A DNA stretch of 64,000 bases from Paragonimus westermani (taxonomy: Eukaryota; Platyhelminthes; Trematoda; Plagiorchiida; Troglotrematidae), in assembly GCA_008508345.1 (NCBI GenBank), contig QNGE01000103.1, positions 102,945-166,944 on the forward strand, given 5' to 3'. This document shows, in pieces, positions 12,668 to 25,104 of the stretch (position 1 is its first letter; every line of letters starts with the position of its first letter). The notes under the pieces were generated by a model. The model did not search any database. It was not told the DNA's origin and saw only the letters and a list, made by a program, of their open reading frames with translations. Position numbers and translations under genes: made by a program.

Positions 12668-13843
12668 GTGTTCAATGGCGAACTGTATCGACAGTCGGAT
12701 GGAGTAGCAATGGGATCCCCTTTGGGTCCACTACTGGCAGATGCATTCATGGGTAAATTAGAATACCAACTACAGTCAACCATTCAGAGTCTCCACACGT
12801 ACCGCCGATACGTAGACGACATATTTGTTGTCATAGAGTCAAGAGATGAGTTAACAACCATTCTTCGGGTTTTCAATGCAGCACATGCTTCACTGCGTTT
12901 CACCTCAGAGGAGGAATCTAACAACGAGTTCCACTTCCTAGACGTCAAATTGACCAGACGTCGAGACGGTACACTGAGTAGGTCGGTATATCGTAAACCC
13001 ACATGGACAGAACAATACACAAACTTCAACAGCTTTGTGCCTCTCAAACAGAAACGAAATCTAGCTCAATGCCTGGCAACTAGAGCAAGAAAGATTTGTT
13101 CAGAGGACGCAATTGAGCGGGAATTGAAAACGGTTGAAAACCTATTGAGGGAAAACGGTTATCCGGAACAATTCATCAATTCAAGTATGAAGGCCAAAGT
13201 TCCGCATGAGGTAATGCCCACAGCTGAAAAGAAGGCCGTGTTTATAAAACTCCCGTTTAAAGGGGATGCTGTAGCAGATAGGTTCAACCGGTGCATGTAC
13301 CGGTCACTTAGACGCACCTTCCCAGCGGCAACCTTAAGAAGTTGGTTCACAACAATGCCGATGTTAAGATTGAGCCTGAAAGACAAGCTATCAGTCCACG
13401 ATCAATCGATGCTCGTGTATTCATTTTCATGCTGCTGTTGTACTGCAGAATATGTTGGTCGTACGACTAGGCGCTTGTCAAAAAGGATCAAAGAACATCA
13501 TCCGGCTTGGATCGGAACCGGTGGCCGTAAATCAATTACCAGCGCCATTGTTGCGCATCTAGCTGACACCAACCATCGCATAGACGTTAACAAAGCATTC
13601 CGGGTTATCTACAGAGTGGCCAACGCTCAACCGAAAACAGTCCGTCAGCGTATTTTGGCAACTGCCGAATCGATTGCAATCAGATTACGCAACCCTAATC
13701 TATGCTCTCAAAAGAAGTTTGTTCAGTCCCTGCAACTTCCGTGGCCACAGATCAATCACACCCAGTCTAACCACACACAAACATTTGACCTTGACCGTGT
13801 GACACAACACCCAGTCAACGTCCGGTCTGGGCCGAACCAATAA
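12668..13843 (+). CDS. Penelope-like element RT (C-terminal half) plus GIY-YIG endonuclease
   Basis: This 391-codon open frame is the C-terminal half of a PLE polyprotein. It starts within RT motif B (FNGELYRQSDGVAMGSPLGP), has the catalytic motif YVDDIF at about residues 48-53, then a linker. A GIY-YIG nuclease follows at about residues 253-282 (EYVGRTTRRLSKRIKEH), then the conserved PLE tail ending LCSQKKFVQSLQLPWP. PLEs copy their RNA by target-primed reverse transcription, with the GIY-YIG domain nicking DNA. The listed start is a GTG inside motif B, so the true N-terminus (motif A and upstream) is lost or decayed; a stop codon lies just upstream. The element is 5'-truncated but the retained half has no stops, so it is young. 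It sits between inverted 0.23 kb arms. Confidence 0.9.
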   Translation: MFNGELYRQSDGVAMGSPLGPLLADAFMGKLEYQLQSTIQSLHTYRRYVDDIFVVIESRDELTTILRVFNAAHASLRFTSEEESNNEFHFLDVKLTRRRDGTLSRSVYRKPTWTEQYTNFNSFVPLKQKRNLAQCLATRARKICSEDAIERELKTVENLLRENGYPEQFINSSMKAKVPHEVMPTAEKKAVFIKLPFKGDAVADRFNRCMYRSLRRTFPAATLRSWFTTMPMLRLSLKDKLSVHDQSMLVYSFSCCCCTAEYVGRTTRRLSKRIKEHHPAWIGTGGRKSITSAIVAHLADTNHRIDVNKAFRVIYRVANAQPKTVRQRILATAESIAIRLRNPNLCSQKKFVQSLQLPWPQINHTQSNHTQTFDLDRVTQHPVNVRSGPNQ

Positions 13844-14160
13844 TCGTGTGAAGTTTAGCAGTAGCCACTGTCATTCGTTAACAGTCAGCCTCTGTTTATG
13901 CGGTTTGTCTCATGACGCCTTGATGAAAACCTATGTAATTGTATTGACTTGAGAAAGAATTATCGAAAACAATTGTTCGTCACATCGTTACTTCTGATCT
14001 TATGGGATTTTTCCAACAATCGTGTAGTTATAAAGCGGAATGCTAATCACAAAAGAGCTTAATCATAGTAATCAGTTAGCTCCCGTGCTGATCAGTGGCA
14101 AAACGGCCTAACGACTACAGCGTCGACCAACGGATGGCGTAATCCCGGATCTCAGGGCAC

Positions 14161-14404
14161 CGGACATCTGCCGAACAGATTATCGTTAGATGAGCTCATG
14201 GGCACGAAGGCGTTATGACTTCCCGAAATGCCCGTATGCTTCCATCATAGATGCTGTTTCTAATCTTGCGTGAAACCTCATTTTCCATTTGGGTTATTCG
14301 ACTAAATCTCAGCTAGCACCCATTTAGCGGAATTTGTTAATCTGTTGCGAGCATATGGTTATTCTGCGTTTTTATTAATGATATTAATGATGCTAAGGTA
14401 TATG
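14161..14404 (+). repeat. Right arm of long inverted repeat around PLE A
   Basis: This is the reverse-complement partner of 11344-11574, about 98 percent identical by eye outside a 12 bp insertion at 14174-14185. It lies about 320 bp downstream of the PLE stop codon, so it probably belongs to the element's 3' end. The left arm would then be an inverted copy of that end. I could not find a hammerhead core in the arms. Confidence 0.75.
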
Positions 14405-15089
14405 ATGATCGTGCAGTTTTGTTCATATCCAGCCGATGTCCTGGCTTTCAACAATCAAGTCAGTCTTAAATTAAAACATCCGCCAAACTTGAGAGTATTA
14501 GAAACGGACCGGATGGTTAACTCCATAAAACCATTCCGCGAAGGCGCAAGAAAACTATCGCCTGAAGTGGAGCTTGCATTTGCAATATGATTAACACATT
14601 TAGAAAGAAGGGTGTCAAAGGAAGGCAAAAAACCATCGACATAAAAAGAGAAAGAAGGAATTGAGATTGTGCGTTATGGAAAGCGTGAGTTCCAGTTACA
14701 CCGTGGAAGGATCTTGTCTGTTCAAGCAAGTTCCTTCAGGGGAACTATCCAGAATAAAACGAGTTTACTTGGCATCGATATCCCGAGAACGTTCACCAAA
14801 GGTTCTCTGCTAAGACTGGAAAAACTTAGTGGAATTATCTAATAGTTCGCATTTATGTTTAGAGAAGTCACAACTTCACAAGGCGGATAAGTCAAAACGT
14901 CACTGGGTGCTCGGTTGAAGCTGCAATACCAGTTTTGAGCTGGGAGGAGAGAAGAGCGTGTGCCGACTGAAATGTGAGTTGAATTCTCAACTTCTCCTTT
15001 TACAGCCGACTGGGTCATTAAAAAGGTGTGTATCGCCAGCCATTGATATTTTGTCCTAACTGGTTAGCCTCTCAAAAGCTGAATAATCA

Positions 15090-15292
15090 CTTGTAAGATA
15101 TCCGCACCAAATTTAGTACGAATGAAGTTGAACAGTTTTGGCGTCGTGTTTAACATGTTATTGATAAACAGATTGGGAATAACACAACGTTACGAGCAAG
15201 GATTTCGATTACAACACTCCTGAGGAAGACCATCCGAGGTGGTTGAAACGTAGAGTACTACAACTTGCTCGTGACGTTGTGTTATTCCCAAT
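15090..15292 (+). mobile_element. Palindromic hammerhead-bearing element, copy 2 (internally deleted)
   Basis: This is a 203 bp copy that starts with the tail (GTAAGATATCCGCACC at 15093). Most of its left arm is lost: the sequence jumps from GAGCAAG to the spacer GATTTCGATT. It is flanked by the exact 11 bp duplication CTGAATAATCA (15079-15089 and 15293-15303). The right arm is complete and keeps the hammerhead core. It lies inside presumed intron 2. Confidence 0.8.
15213..15283 (+). ncRNA. Hammerhead-ribozyme-like motif, copy 2
   Basis: It has the same 71 nt layout as the other copies, with the CTGAGGA core at 15220-15226, GAAAC and ACGU/ACGU intact. In stem II a G-to-A change turns a G-U wobble into an A-U pair, so pairing is kept. 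The partner arm is deleted, so this copy has only one hammerhead. Confidence 0.55.
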
Positions 15293-15719
15293 CTGAATAA
15301 TCAGACTAAGTACCTCGGTGCCCACGGTTACGCAGGCTGAACAGGGTGAATAAGTAGGACTTATTGTCATCATTATAAACAATAATACACCGGTGGTTCT
15401 TACTGATGTCATATAACCGTGGAAGAAAAAGCAACCCCGCACTGGGAAGAAGAAAAGAAGAAAGAAATGGGAGGGAACCTAATTAGTAAAAAGCAGCTAT
15501 ATCTACATTTGAACATTTAACATCAAAATGTCTACACCCCGTCAACAAACAACCGACCTTTAGATAAAAGTAAGGCGTCATCAGCAAGATAACTTCCTTA
15601 CGGCTTTCACTACCACGCGTCATTAAGTGCGCTTACTTCACAGACAACTTAGCCAAACGACGACAACCTTCACGTTAATGAACCCGAGTAATCGCCATTT
15701 CCCCTGACTTCTCCGGTCA

Positions 15720-17230
15720 CCGACTGTGTGAGTCACGAGCCTCACAGACAGGAGGACGAATCCAGTCTGCAGTGACCAACTCCGTATAAACGACGCCATT
15801 TCATCATCTGTCCACATCGCACCTCACGCCAGTCGGGCGTAGCGCCGGCAAAAACTGTTGGGTGTGGCAAACGACTAGCCGGCATTTGTAATACATAACT
15901 TAGCCATCTAAGTGCGTGAACAGAAGAACTCGACTTAAAATCACTACCAAATAACCGTTTCCTAATCTTTCGTTGCTTACTCGCTATTACCACCTGATGC
16001 AAGTGAATGAACACTAGCATCGGCGGTCAAGTGTCTGAGCGGTTGGGTTTTGCTACCGTAGGGCAATATAGCCCTCCATGTTGCCTTGTACACGCAATCA
16101 TGAAACCTCGGAGAGATGCCTCTTCGTCGCCAGAGATGTTTTAGGTTGGCGAATAACGCTGTAGCCTTGAAGACGCGCGACTCTATTTCGTTCCCTACAC
16201 ATTCGTCGCTAACGTTGCAACTTCCCAAGTACACAAACTGATCAACAACCCCTATCGCCTCATTATTCGACAACATACCTACGAGATTTTGGCAGCCACT
16301 CGGAAGCAATTTGTTATTTGAGGCTGAAACACTTAGTAGCGTGAGAAATAGAGTCTAGCACTGTCTATGTCGTTTAGAAGTTGTCAAACAACACAATGAC
16401 GTTAGCATACTCAGGATCAGTCAGTCCTCCACTAGGTAGAAAGTCCATGCAGACATTGTGTGAGTGCTACAAAAAATCCTCCATTAGTCCGTCTATGATG
16501 ACATTGAACAAAAACGGTGAAAGGGATAGTCATGAAGTAGGGCGCTCTTGATGCTGAAACTGTCAGACAGTTCACCGTAAACCCTAACCCGAGCTGGAGT
16601 ATGGGAATAAAACACTGACAGTACGTTCGCATACTTGGTCGATACATTCTGGCGTTTAAATGACTCTAAAAGTGCAGATCGATCCACTGAATCGGACGTA
16701 CCTTCATAGTCGAGAAATATGGCAACTGTTCCAGAATTTGGCGTAGAGTAAAATGGTGACCAATCGAACCCCGCCTAGAGCGGAATCCTACCTGTGCTTC
16801 CCTAATGTTCGCCTCCCGAGTTGCAATGAGTCACCAAAGTCTAGTGGATATCAGAACCCAAATAATTACTGGGGTCAACCTAATTCCTCTGTGGTTTTCA
16901 CGAAAACCCTGGACTACCTTCTTAAATATGGGAACTACTGTCGAGTGATCCGAGCACGGAGAGATGGTTCCTGTTGTCCACACAAGTCGGATTAACTACG
17001 CCAAAGCCTCTACTAACACCTCGTTAACCTCTTTGAAAAGTGCCGACATCAAGTCCCTTGGGCCAGCAGTCCTATGACGTTTGAGATGCAAAATACAATT
17101 GCGGACCGCAATCTCGGTGAGTGGTGCTAAAACTATTGACCAGAGTGCGATATCACAAGCTTCTGGCGGTAACACAATAGAAGCAGGTTGCCAGCTAAAC
17201 TGACTCTCAAAGTGTACCCCCCCAACGTTG
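15720..17230 (-). pseudogene. Decayed LINE reverse transcriptase (SR2/RTE-like), antisense
   Basis: Read on the minus strand, consecutive frames resemble a non-LTR retrotransposon pol. From high to low coordinates: an RT fingers part near 17100-16850 (AVRNCILHLKRHRTAGP, then a segment like VVPIFKKG), a palm part with VDRSALLESF near 16690, VYGELSDSFSIKS near 16570 and LSPFLFNVIIDG (frame-shifted) near 16510. A thumb part then has YLGSC and LFANLKHLWRRRGIS at 16229-16120, and a C-terminal part has LRWLSYVLQMPASRLP at 15900-15865. Stops and frameshifts separate these blocks, so it is dead. The LRHLWRRR-type thumb is typical of flatworm SR2/RTE-type LINEs. It lies antisense to the presumed host gene. 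Confidence 0.75.
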
Positions 17231-18985
17231 TAATCTCGGAAAATTATATTCTAACTTAGATTAATATACGTAGCACACTCAGTTGGACACTTACTGACAA
17301 CTAAAGTCAACTGCTGACGTAAGCCGACTGTGTCATTTTCTAATTTGCTAGTTCAACATTGATCCATAGATCGTCAAAATTTTGAGGTAGTCTTTTTTGT
17401 CGCCCTACTTTATCAGTTGTAAGCATTTCACAACAGTCGTCTCAATTAATCCGTATTGTCCGTGTATAAGTCAACGTATTGTTCCTTACTCAAAGTGGAA
17501 CAAGCTTTATGGCAATTTTGTGCATTCAGTTCACACTTCTTGTTAGTGCGTAACTCTTCAGTTGATTGTTTTGAAGGGATTTCGCGAAAGAGCCACTTAC
17601 CTGGTGATCCACCACGCGTCCTGGGTTCATTCCATATATTCTTATAGGCGATAGCAAGAATATGCTCTTATGCACACATTATTGATTTTAATCCAAACTA
17701 GTAAAGTTAGCTAATTGAATGGTAAACGAAGTGAATATGTAGAATTTGTGATTTCATAGATTCAAACGTGTTACTGTTTGTGATCTGCTGTCAAAGAGTC
17801 ATTTGATTAGAGTATCGAAAAGTTACTAGACCAGTCCTTTTAGCTACATTTTCGAAACGGTCATTCACTTGCGGACTTTTTCATTAAATTATGTTCTGTT
17901 CTACATGCTCGCCACTCACCTATGTGTCACATGAATCAACCCGTGTGCTGTGTATTTTTAGTCTCTGGATTGTGTGTTAGGAAGCCAGTGATTTCCCCAA
18001 CGGACGTCAATATGCAGTGTTGTTCCACAGACGGTTGGTTTATCAACCGGTATATGCTAGACGAACAATACCGACCAATGTGCACACTTATAGCCCATGA
18101 ATCATTCGTTTGAACATTAGCAACAGAGCAAGGTGCATCGAATTTATGTCCTTGCAAGACGCGTGTCTTGAAAGTCCCAGAACACACTGGTTTTCGATTA
18201 CCGAGGCTCCAGTACGCATTTTTGGGTAAGGAAGAGACGAATGAGCAAGAATTAGGAGCTGATCTAAATATAATTGCAGTTGGTATTAATGGAGACCTTG
18301 TTACTACTAATGTTGTTGCCAATAAAATGATACTGTGTGCTCCGCTACAAAAGTTGACCTACAAACAGACATCTTTCGGATGCCCCCAAATAAGAACAGT
18401 TTGCATATGTTAGCATTTCTCTCCTACTCTGTCTGTCACCCATCTGGTCGTGAACCTTTCACTGTGACCTTGACGCTACCTAAACAATTACAGTAACAGA
18501 TATTCTTGAACTGGTTTCATAGGATACAAGTCTTTTTCGTGACCCAGTGATCAATACACTTCCAAAGTTAACCGTAGTCAATATAGACATGAAGCAACGC
18601 GCAAAGATATACTCCGACTTAAAGTGCACAAGTGATCGATGTGGTAAACTCGGCTAGATATCATGACGTGTAGTTGTACCTGGGCTAATAGGACACGAAT
18701 TCGCATACTCAGCACTACTGGTTATTTACGCCTTACGAATGACTCCGTAGAGGCATCGAAAAACTTTAAAACCTAGGGCTCGACTTCCGGTTCGGATGAC
18801 TGATATGTTTCGAGCTGAATGAGAACCTAACCCCGTGGTTCCACTCAAACCTAATAGACATGTTATTCGCTGTTTACATATAACCACAAACGAACAAAAG
18901 ACCAGATACAGTTAACTTTTAAGTTGAACAATACAAAAGCTACAAAACCATATGTTGTTTCACGCAGCCATTCATTATATTTTAG

Positions 18986-19163
18986 CTCCCTGCGTTGTGT
19001 TTAATATTCCAACGAAAGCACTGGTTTGGGAAGGCCCCTTGAGGATTGCGGTAGATTTACTCCTCAATCAACGAGTCCTCAAAGATTCTTACACAGATAC
19101 TGAATCCATTTTGAAACCCCTGAACATCACATTCGAAATCAATGAAGTGAAACTTGCTGATGG
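18986..19163 (+). CDS. Putative exon 3 of membrane-protein gene
   Basis: This is a 178 bp block preceded by ATTATATTTTAG and followed by G|GTAAGC. The frame entered after two nucleotides is open to the donor and encodes about 58 residues, beginning PCVVFNIPTKALVWEGPL and ending NITFEINEVKLAD. The start phase matches the end of the exon at 10524-10616. The end phase (2) matches the one-nucleotide start of the block at 29315. It contains an N-glycosylation sequon (NIT), in keeping with an extracellular position. I recognise no named domain; it may be a juxtamembrane region. Further small exons could lie between it and its neighbours. Confidence 0.42.
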
Positions 19164-21644
19164 GTAAGCGGATGTTTCATGCGAACTTCAACTGTAAACA
19201 TGCTGAAAATTGGTTAAAAGTATTCCGGTATATTGATACTTTAACTGAGTCAGTCACATTTTACGTCATAGGTTTATGACCCCGTTAACCTTGCTTCAAG
19301 AGTCATTTGTGGAACGTTAAACTTAAACAGCGAAATAGACGGTCTGGTTCATTCTCATAATTATCTGTATTGGTGGTCAGTCATACACGATTGGGTGAAA
19401 ATCAGGTCCGTCTGTAGCTTATACCACTTCAAGGCACACAGTAACAATGGTTGATAGAAACCTGAATATGTAGGAAACACCATTATTCCTACAGTACGGT
19501 TTAAGTCGGCTACATTCCAAGCGAGAAAAAGATCAGAACTAGAATTGATACCGTAGCCATAATAACAGACGAATAGCTCAGTGGCAAGCAGATGGGTGAA
19601 GATACCATCAACAGCTTTAATAACATGTTACGATGTACTTTTCAGTAAAGAACAGTTTAGGTGTAACTTATTCGTATAGTTCTCCTTGTCTGCCTTTGTC
19701 CATTCTGACCTTCGAAGGTGACTTATTTGGTACTCCCACTCAATGCGAGCGTGAAATTGCTTCCTGTTTCAGTAAATGGAGTTTTCTGTAAAGTCATTAA
19801 AGTCAAAGTCACTATTTAGTCATCCGGATCACCCGGGACCATCTTTCAATGAACTCATGAGTTTAGACCGACGGATTGTGGTGTTGGAACTCTGTTGAGT
19901 TCCCCCATCAAATCGACACTATTGGTATCTTTCTTATTGTATAGTGAGGACGAGCGATCGCAGTATACTGCTCACATGATTACTTAGTAGTCGGGCAGGA
20001 ACATGCAGTTGGATATCGAAGTGACCGGAGGGAAGTAAAAAAAAATGAACATTGCAGTATATTTTGGCACGAAATATTGCTTTTTCCTACATGAACTGGG
20101 CATTGACAACCGTAGCAATTGTGATCTCCTTGAATCAGTGTTTTGTGAGAAGGCCTATTTTTGGTTGGTGTCGTGTTGAAGCAGATAACCTGTGTTAGTT
20201 TTCCGAATAATCAATTCCTATGCCGCCCACGTTCTTGGCAGTTGGTATCAACTGTCCAAAAATGTGAATTCGATCTTTCTGTGACTACAAGTGGTTCCGC
20301 ACACCACAATATTGTTTCCCCTACATTTTCGCTCTACTGAGTAGGTCTTCCAGTGTCATAGTAGTAAGGTTTTGTGCTAGCCGAATCAACCAAGACGAAA
20401 TGCTTTTCATCAGAAAAGACTACGCAATCTGTTTGAAGTCCACAAGAATCTAGTTTAACAAAAATTCAAAGTTTATGATACAGCTTTGTATATGATATAT
20501 TTAAGTTTACCAAATAGACGCACATCCACTTCAGGCACTTTTGGTTGGTGTCTTGTGGTCACGTGCACTTAGACACACTCTTCTTTTAGCACAGTTATTC
20601 AAAGTTTATTGTCCCCCTATCTTTCCGACGCTCGGCTTGGTTACTGGTCGTTTGGGGATCATTGCTATTCTGTGGTTGCTGAAACATTCCCGTCGGTATT
20701 CATAACCCTTTAGGTTTGTTCGGATGCGAGTAAATGTCTCCCGAAACTAATCGGTGCTCGCTCACCTTTACCACAACAGTACTTGGGTTACGTAACTCGT
20801 GCCCACATACGCTGTTGACACATGCGGTGTTTCATCACGTGACATCGTGTCGGCGTTGAACCTGAACGCAAATGACGCATCATCACTGGGATTATTTCCC
20901 ACCCTAATTTAGTCAGCAAGATAAGGTGCGTATATTTTTGAGCAGGGTATACACTCAAGTTTTGAAGATTCCTTAAATAGAATGAATCCATTGAGAACCG
21001 TTTTGCCTGAACAAGTTACTTTGTTACCGTAACCATCAATGAATGTTAGAATTCTGATCATCCAGGTGTGAAAAAGATAGGGTAAAAGGTGGGTGCACCA
21101 ATGGTTCACTCATCGACGTATACATCTTCAGGGTGATTGCTGTGTGTCCAAGTTACATTCATTCGCGATTGACAACTTCGTGGTTGTTGCGCACCAACCA
21201 TCTGAGGCTGGAAACCCTTGATCAATTTGATCAGTAAGTGGAGAACACGTCTTTATAGAACCGATTTTTCCACCTCAGTTCTTTGTAATAACCGATTGGC
21301 AAGTAATTCCACTTATAAAATGATGTAAAATCTAGACTTCGATGAATAAAATTGCCAAAATATAATTCGCTGCTGTTTCTGGACACGTGAAAACAAAAGC
21401 GGCACTGTCACGTTTGGTTGATGATGTGATATTGTGACTGTTAGCAAGTCTGCTGTAAAAGGAATTCTTCTTCACGATCAATCATTTGTTCATAAGCCTT
21501 ACGTTGACGAGAAAACTGAAGCAAGAAACAAGTCTATCAGCACAGCCCGATTTTCCACAAGCAGTTCCGCTTCACTATCCAGTAATTACACCGTGAGAAT
21601 GTTTTCTGGTTTATGTTGGGACCTCAACAAATCCGGATTCCGTT

Positions 21645-21906
21645 GTAAGATATCCGTACCAAATTTAGTACGAATAAAGTTGAATAGTTTGGGCGTCGTG
21701 TTTAACATGTTATTGATAAACAGATTGGGAATAACACAACGTTACGAGCAAGTTGTAATACTCTACGTTCCAACCACCTCGGATGGCCTTCTTCATGAGT
21801 GTTGGATTTCGATTACAACACTCCTGAGGAAGGCCATCCGAGGTGGTTGAAACGTAGAGTATTACAACTTCCTCGTAACGTTGTGTTATTCCCACTCTGT
21901 TTATCG
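21645..21906 (+). mobile_element. Palindromic hammerhead-bearing element, copy 3
   Basis: This is a 262 bp complete copy: tail, left arm, spacer, right arm, ending CTGTTTATCG. It is flanked by the 15 bp duplication AATCCGGATTCCRTT with one mismatch (21630-21644 and 21907-21921). The right arm keeps the hammerhead core. The left arm is damaged: read on the minus strand, CTGAGGA has become ATGAAGA and GAAA has become GGAA. Confidence 0.85.
21817..21887 (+). ncRNA. Hammerhead-ribozyme-like motif, copy 3 right arm
   Basis: The core CTGAGGA is at 21824-21830, followed by the GGCCA/TGGTT stem II, GAAAC and ACGU/ACGU. The predicted cleavage triplet is GUU just before 21883. The opposite arm has lost two core positions, so only this strand could be active. 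Confidence 0.55.
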
Positions 21907-24900
21907 AATCCGGATTCCATTACAATTTTCTTAGTTAGTCGAAAGTGAGAGGGATAAAAAGACGAACTAGCAACTTTCGCTTATTCGCTTTGATTCCCTG
22001 TTTATTCCCTTCGTTCGTAGGTTCCACTCTTCCTCCAATCATGTTCACGTAATACCACATGATTCAGAGGAATTACGGAATCCTCCCTATCTCCCCACCA
22101 TATGGTCATGACCTTAGAGTGAACCGCCAAGAGTGAAAGAATGCATTGTAGCGCCAGTGACGTGTCAGCAAATGATCTTAATGAGGCCACTGTATACAGA
22201 CTGGTCAAACCTTCATTCTTCCCGATGGTCCAGAATATTATGGACGTCCAGATCCACAGAGTGCCAATTTACACACAGTAGTTTGTACGTGAGCATAAAT
22301 TGTGTGGCATACAGTCTGAGGTGTGGTGGAACTAGCCATCAGTTTTGATTGCTATAAAGATCGTTCGTCTTGAGCACAGTATGGTCCTTACTGACGATGT
22401 TTTAAAATGATTAAATTCGATATGACGGTGCATTCAGGTAATTCGTGAGTTTGGCATGATACTAGTGGAGCCACCTTACGTCAATAACAGCCTACCTACG
22501 ATAAGACATTTCAGTCGTGTTCCCTTGAAAACGGACGTACTTTACACTGCGAATCAAGTTAACTATCCCTCTGCAGTTCTTTTCCTCAAGCGTTACCTAA
22601 TGTTCCAAACCAAATGCATCTGTTTTCTAGACACTGGCTCCATAAGATATCCCCATCTGCTTGACATTATGGTTTATGCACAGTCCATGTTGATATAGCA
22701 GTGTGAAATGGCGTTTCCAAAGTCCATCTACCAACATTCTTCTAATTGGAGCATAACTGATGTTGAAATAGCAGTTGTTCTTCTGTTTCCAAACCCCATC
22801 ACTTGAAAGGACCTCAGCTCAAACGTCTTCATTCACATAGTGTGAACTGCTAAACAAGCTAACACGCAATCTGTCCGAACGCATCAGGTCTCTTCAGCCC
22901 AGCATCTTTCTTGTTTCTCGCAACTGGATGGTCGCATAATTGATCCTCCAGCCGGTCACTATTCATTGTAATCTGTCACTGCAATCTTACACCATATACG
23001 CTAATCATCTGTTGAGCAGAAAACAGAAACCACAGCTTAGAGGAGTGGAACAACCAGTCAGGGTTGTAGTTGGTTGTTCAGTAATCCACAGATTGCACTC
23101 GATTACAACTATACCTCAACTTACCTAGTATTTACATAAAAGTTGCTGTGACTAACAGCTAATCATTCAACAGATGAAACGTAGCATCAAACATTATCTA
23201 TCTATAGAAGTCACTGATAAGCACCTTTCTGGACAAGAATATCTCTCAGTACCATTTCGTTCGTATTTTTACTCTAACCAGCTCGATAGGGAAATACTGA
23301 AAAAGAGACCCGCTGTCCTAAAGGGGAAATTTTTACTGAGTGACAATGGACACGCTTCAGGAATTGGAAGGCAGCGTTCACATATCCGCATCACTCTCAC
23401 CCTATCTAGACGAGCAGCGGAATTCCCTACCTTCATCCCTTCATCTGCGTAGTCTCACCTAATTCAGCCAACCAAATGCGTTTCAAGTGTCTCAAGTCGA
23501 TGTGCCATCACCCCACCCCCCAATGGAATGAATCATTCTCAGTTCAAATGCTATTCCAGGCATTGATATTGTCACGTCAAGGCTTGGTGTACGGTGGTGC
23601 TAGTTCGATCGATTGACCACCAGAACGGGCTATGAATCAGAGTGGAAGCGCCCGGACAGGTTAGCCGGCTCCGAAAGCTGACCACGTTGAACCAGATGAC
23701 CACATTCGGTGCGTATGCATGTGCGTTTGCATCCGTTCGTGCCCGCTGCTATCGTGCTGACACTCAAGAACAATAACCAGGGCAGTTGAAGGCGGCCTGG
23801 GATCTGTCAAACTTTAAAGGGCCTAGTGGCAGTCCAGTATGGCACAGGCAGGAAAGACGGCGCCGGGAGTTGGGGCCTGTTAGAAATGAAATCGCAAGTG
23901 CTGAATTTTTTGCAGTTCACACCTCACCTGGGTTGACTGTATGTTTATGGGAGCTTCCAGATAAAACAACTTTGCGTCTGATTAATCACTTGGCCAGTAC
24001 AGGCTTACGTGATTATCGACCTGCGCAGAAGTGTGAAATTTCAAAGGTGTCCGAATGTCATTCGTGTGAAACACGCTCGAACGTGAATGCCCTACCACAA
24101 ACTAAATCACGTCGTTCGGGCTGATCAATACGGTCTGAGATTGGCGCACCACACCTCGCAAACCGGAAAACCAAAGTGCAGCAGGGATGGGTGGTCTCCA
24201 ATCCAGCCTAAGTTACATATAGGCACTCCTAGATCCCTAATCAACAGGACAAGAGTACACAATAGCTCGCAAAGGATGACAACAACGACCGTGTAACTCG
24301 ACCACGCGCATGTACTTTGGCGTACCTTTGCTGGTGTGTGGATCGAAGAAAAAGAATCTGGATTTTTCTTGCCACCTAATATGCGTCATTCGGTTTCGTA
24401 CGAAACCTCCCGCCGTAGTTTCTGTACTTACCAGGTCTCGTTTTTTTCTAACCGTGCAGTTTATTGTTACCGCTTAAAGATAGGACTACTTTGTATTGAA
24501 TTTACCCAAAAGTTTCACAGCACTCCTGGCAAATTCGGGAAACAAATCGTCCAATTTATCCTCTCTTCATGCTATCTTAGCCATATGATCGTTGTTTTGT
24601 ATCATTTCGGACGAATTTTTTGGCTATGCCGGCATACGCACATGCGATCGAATGAAATTGTATATGACCATAACTGAGGATGACCGTCAGCTTATACGAA
24701 CTGTCCGACCTACTGCGTTAGCGCCGCCATGCTGCGCTATCTCTGCCATGCTGTCATTCTAAGTTTAAGGTCAGCAGACTGACTAGACCATCCTCTCACT
24801 CTCGTGAGTTCACTTGATTTCTGTTCGCCTGCGGACTTCGTCGCTATCATTTGCAAACTGTTTATCCTGCTATATGAGCTGTGTTCTTTTTCTGTGGACT

Positions 24901-25024
24901 TGTGGACTATGCATATTCGTGAGCACACACCCTGTCGCCCATCCCATATTACTTAGGCCCACCGCATCCTAGTTTCGTCCGGAGCTTTCGTACATTTGTA
25001 CTTGAGTTATAGCGTGTTCTGAAA

Positions 25025-25025
25025 T

Positions 25026-25094
<69 letters not shown>

Positions 25095-25104
25095 TCAATC
25101 AATC
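25025..25104 (+). repeat. (AATC)n microsatellite
   Basis: About 17 uninterrupted AATC units are followed by a slightly broken end. It is a simple tetranucleotide repeat with no spacer/repeat alternation, so it is not a CRISPR array. Confidence 0.97.

Larger units (their letters stand above)
10617..18985 (+). other. Presumed intron 2, TE-rich
   Basis: This is an 8.4 kb presumed intron holding a Penelope-like element between inverted repeats (11344-14404), a palindromic element (15090-15292) and an antisense LINE remnant (about 15720-17230). The remaining parts (10617-11343, 14405-15078, 17231-18985) show nothing I recognise. A 128-codon minus-strand frame at 17936-18322 overlaps + strand frames of similar length and has no family signature. 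Confidence 0.35.

Noticed and set aside
16763..16775. A B-box-like word (reverse complement GGGGTTCGATTGG) suggesting a tRNA or SINE.
   Set aside because: It lies inside the antisense LINE RT coding region and has no A-box partner at the proper distance.
17936..18322. A 128-codon minus-strand ORF with several Cys residues.
   Set aside because: It has no family signature, competing frames on the + strand over the same bases, and no convincing splice sites. I could not decide the strand.
25025..25104. Regular short repeats that might suggest an array such as CRISPR.
   Set aside because: They are uninterrupted AATC tetranucleotides without spacers: a microsatellite in a eukaryotic genome.
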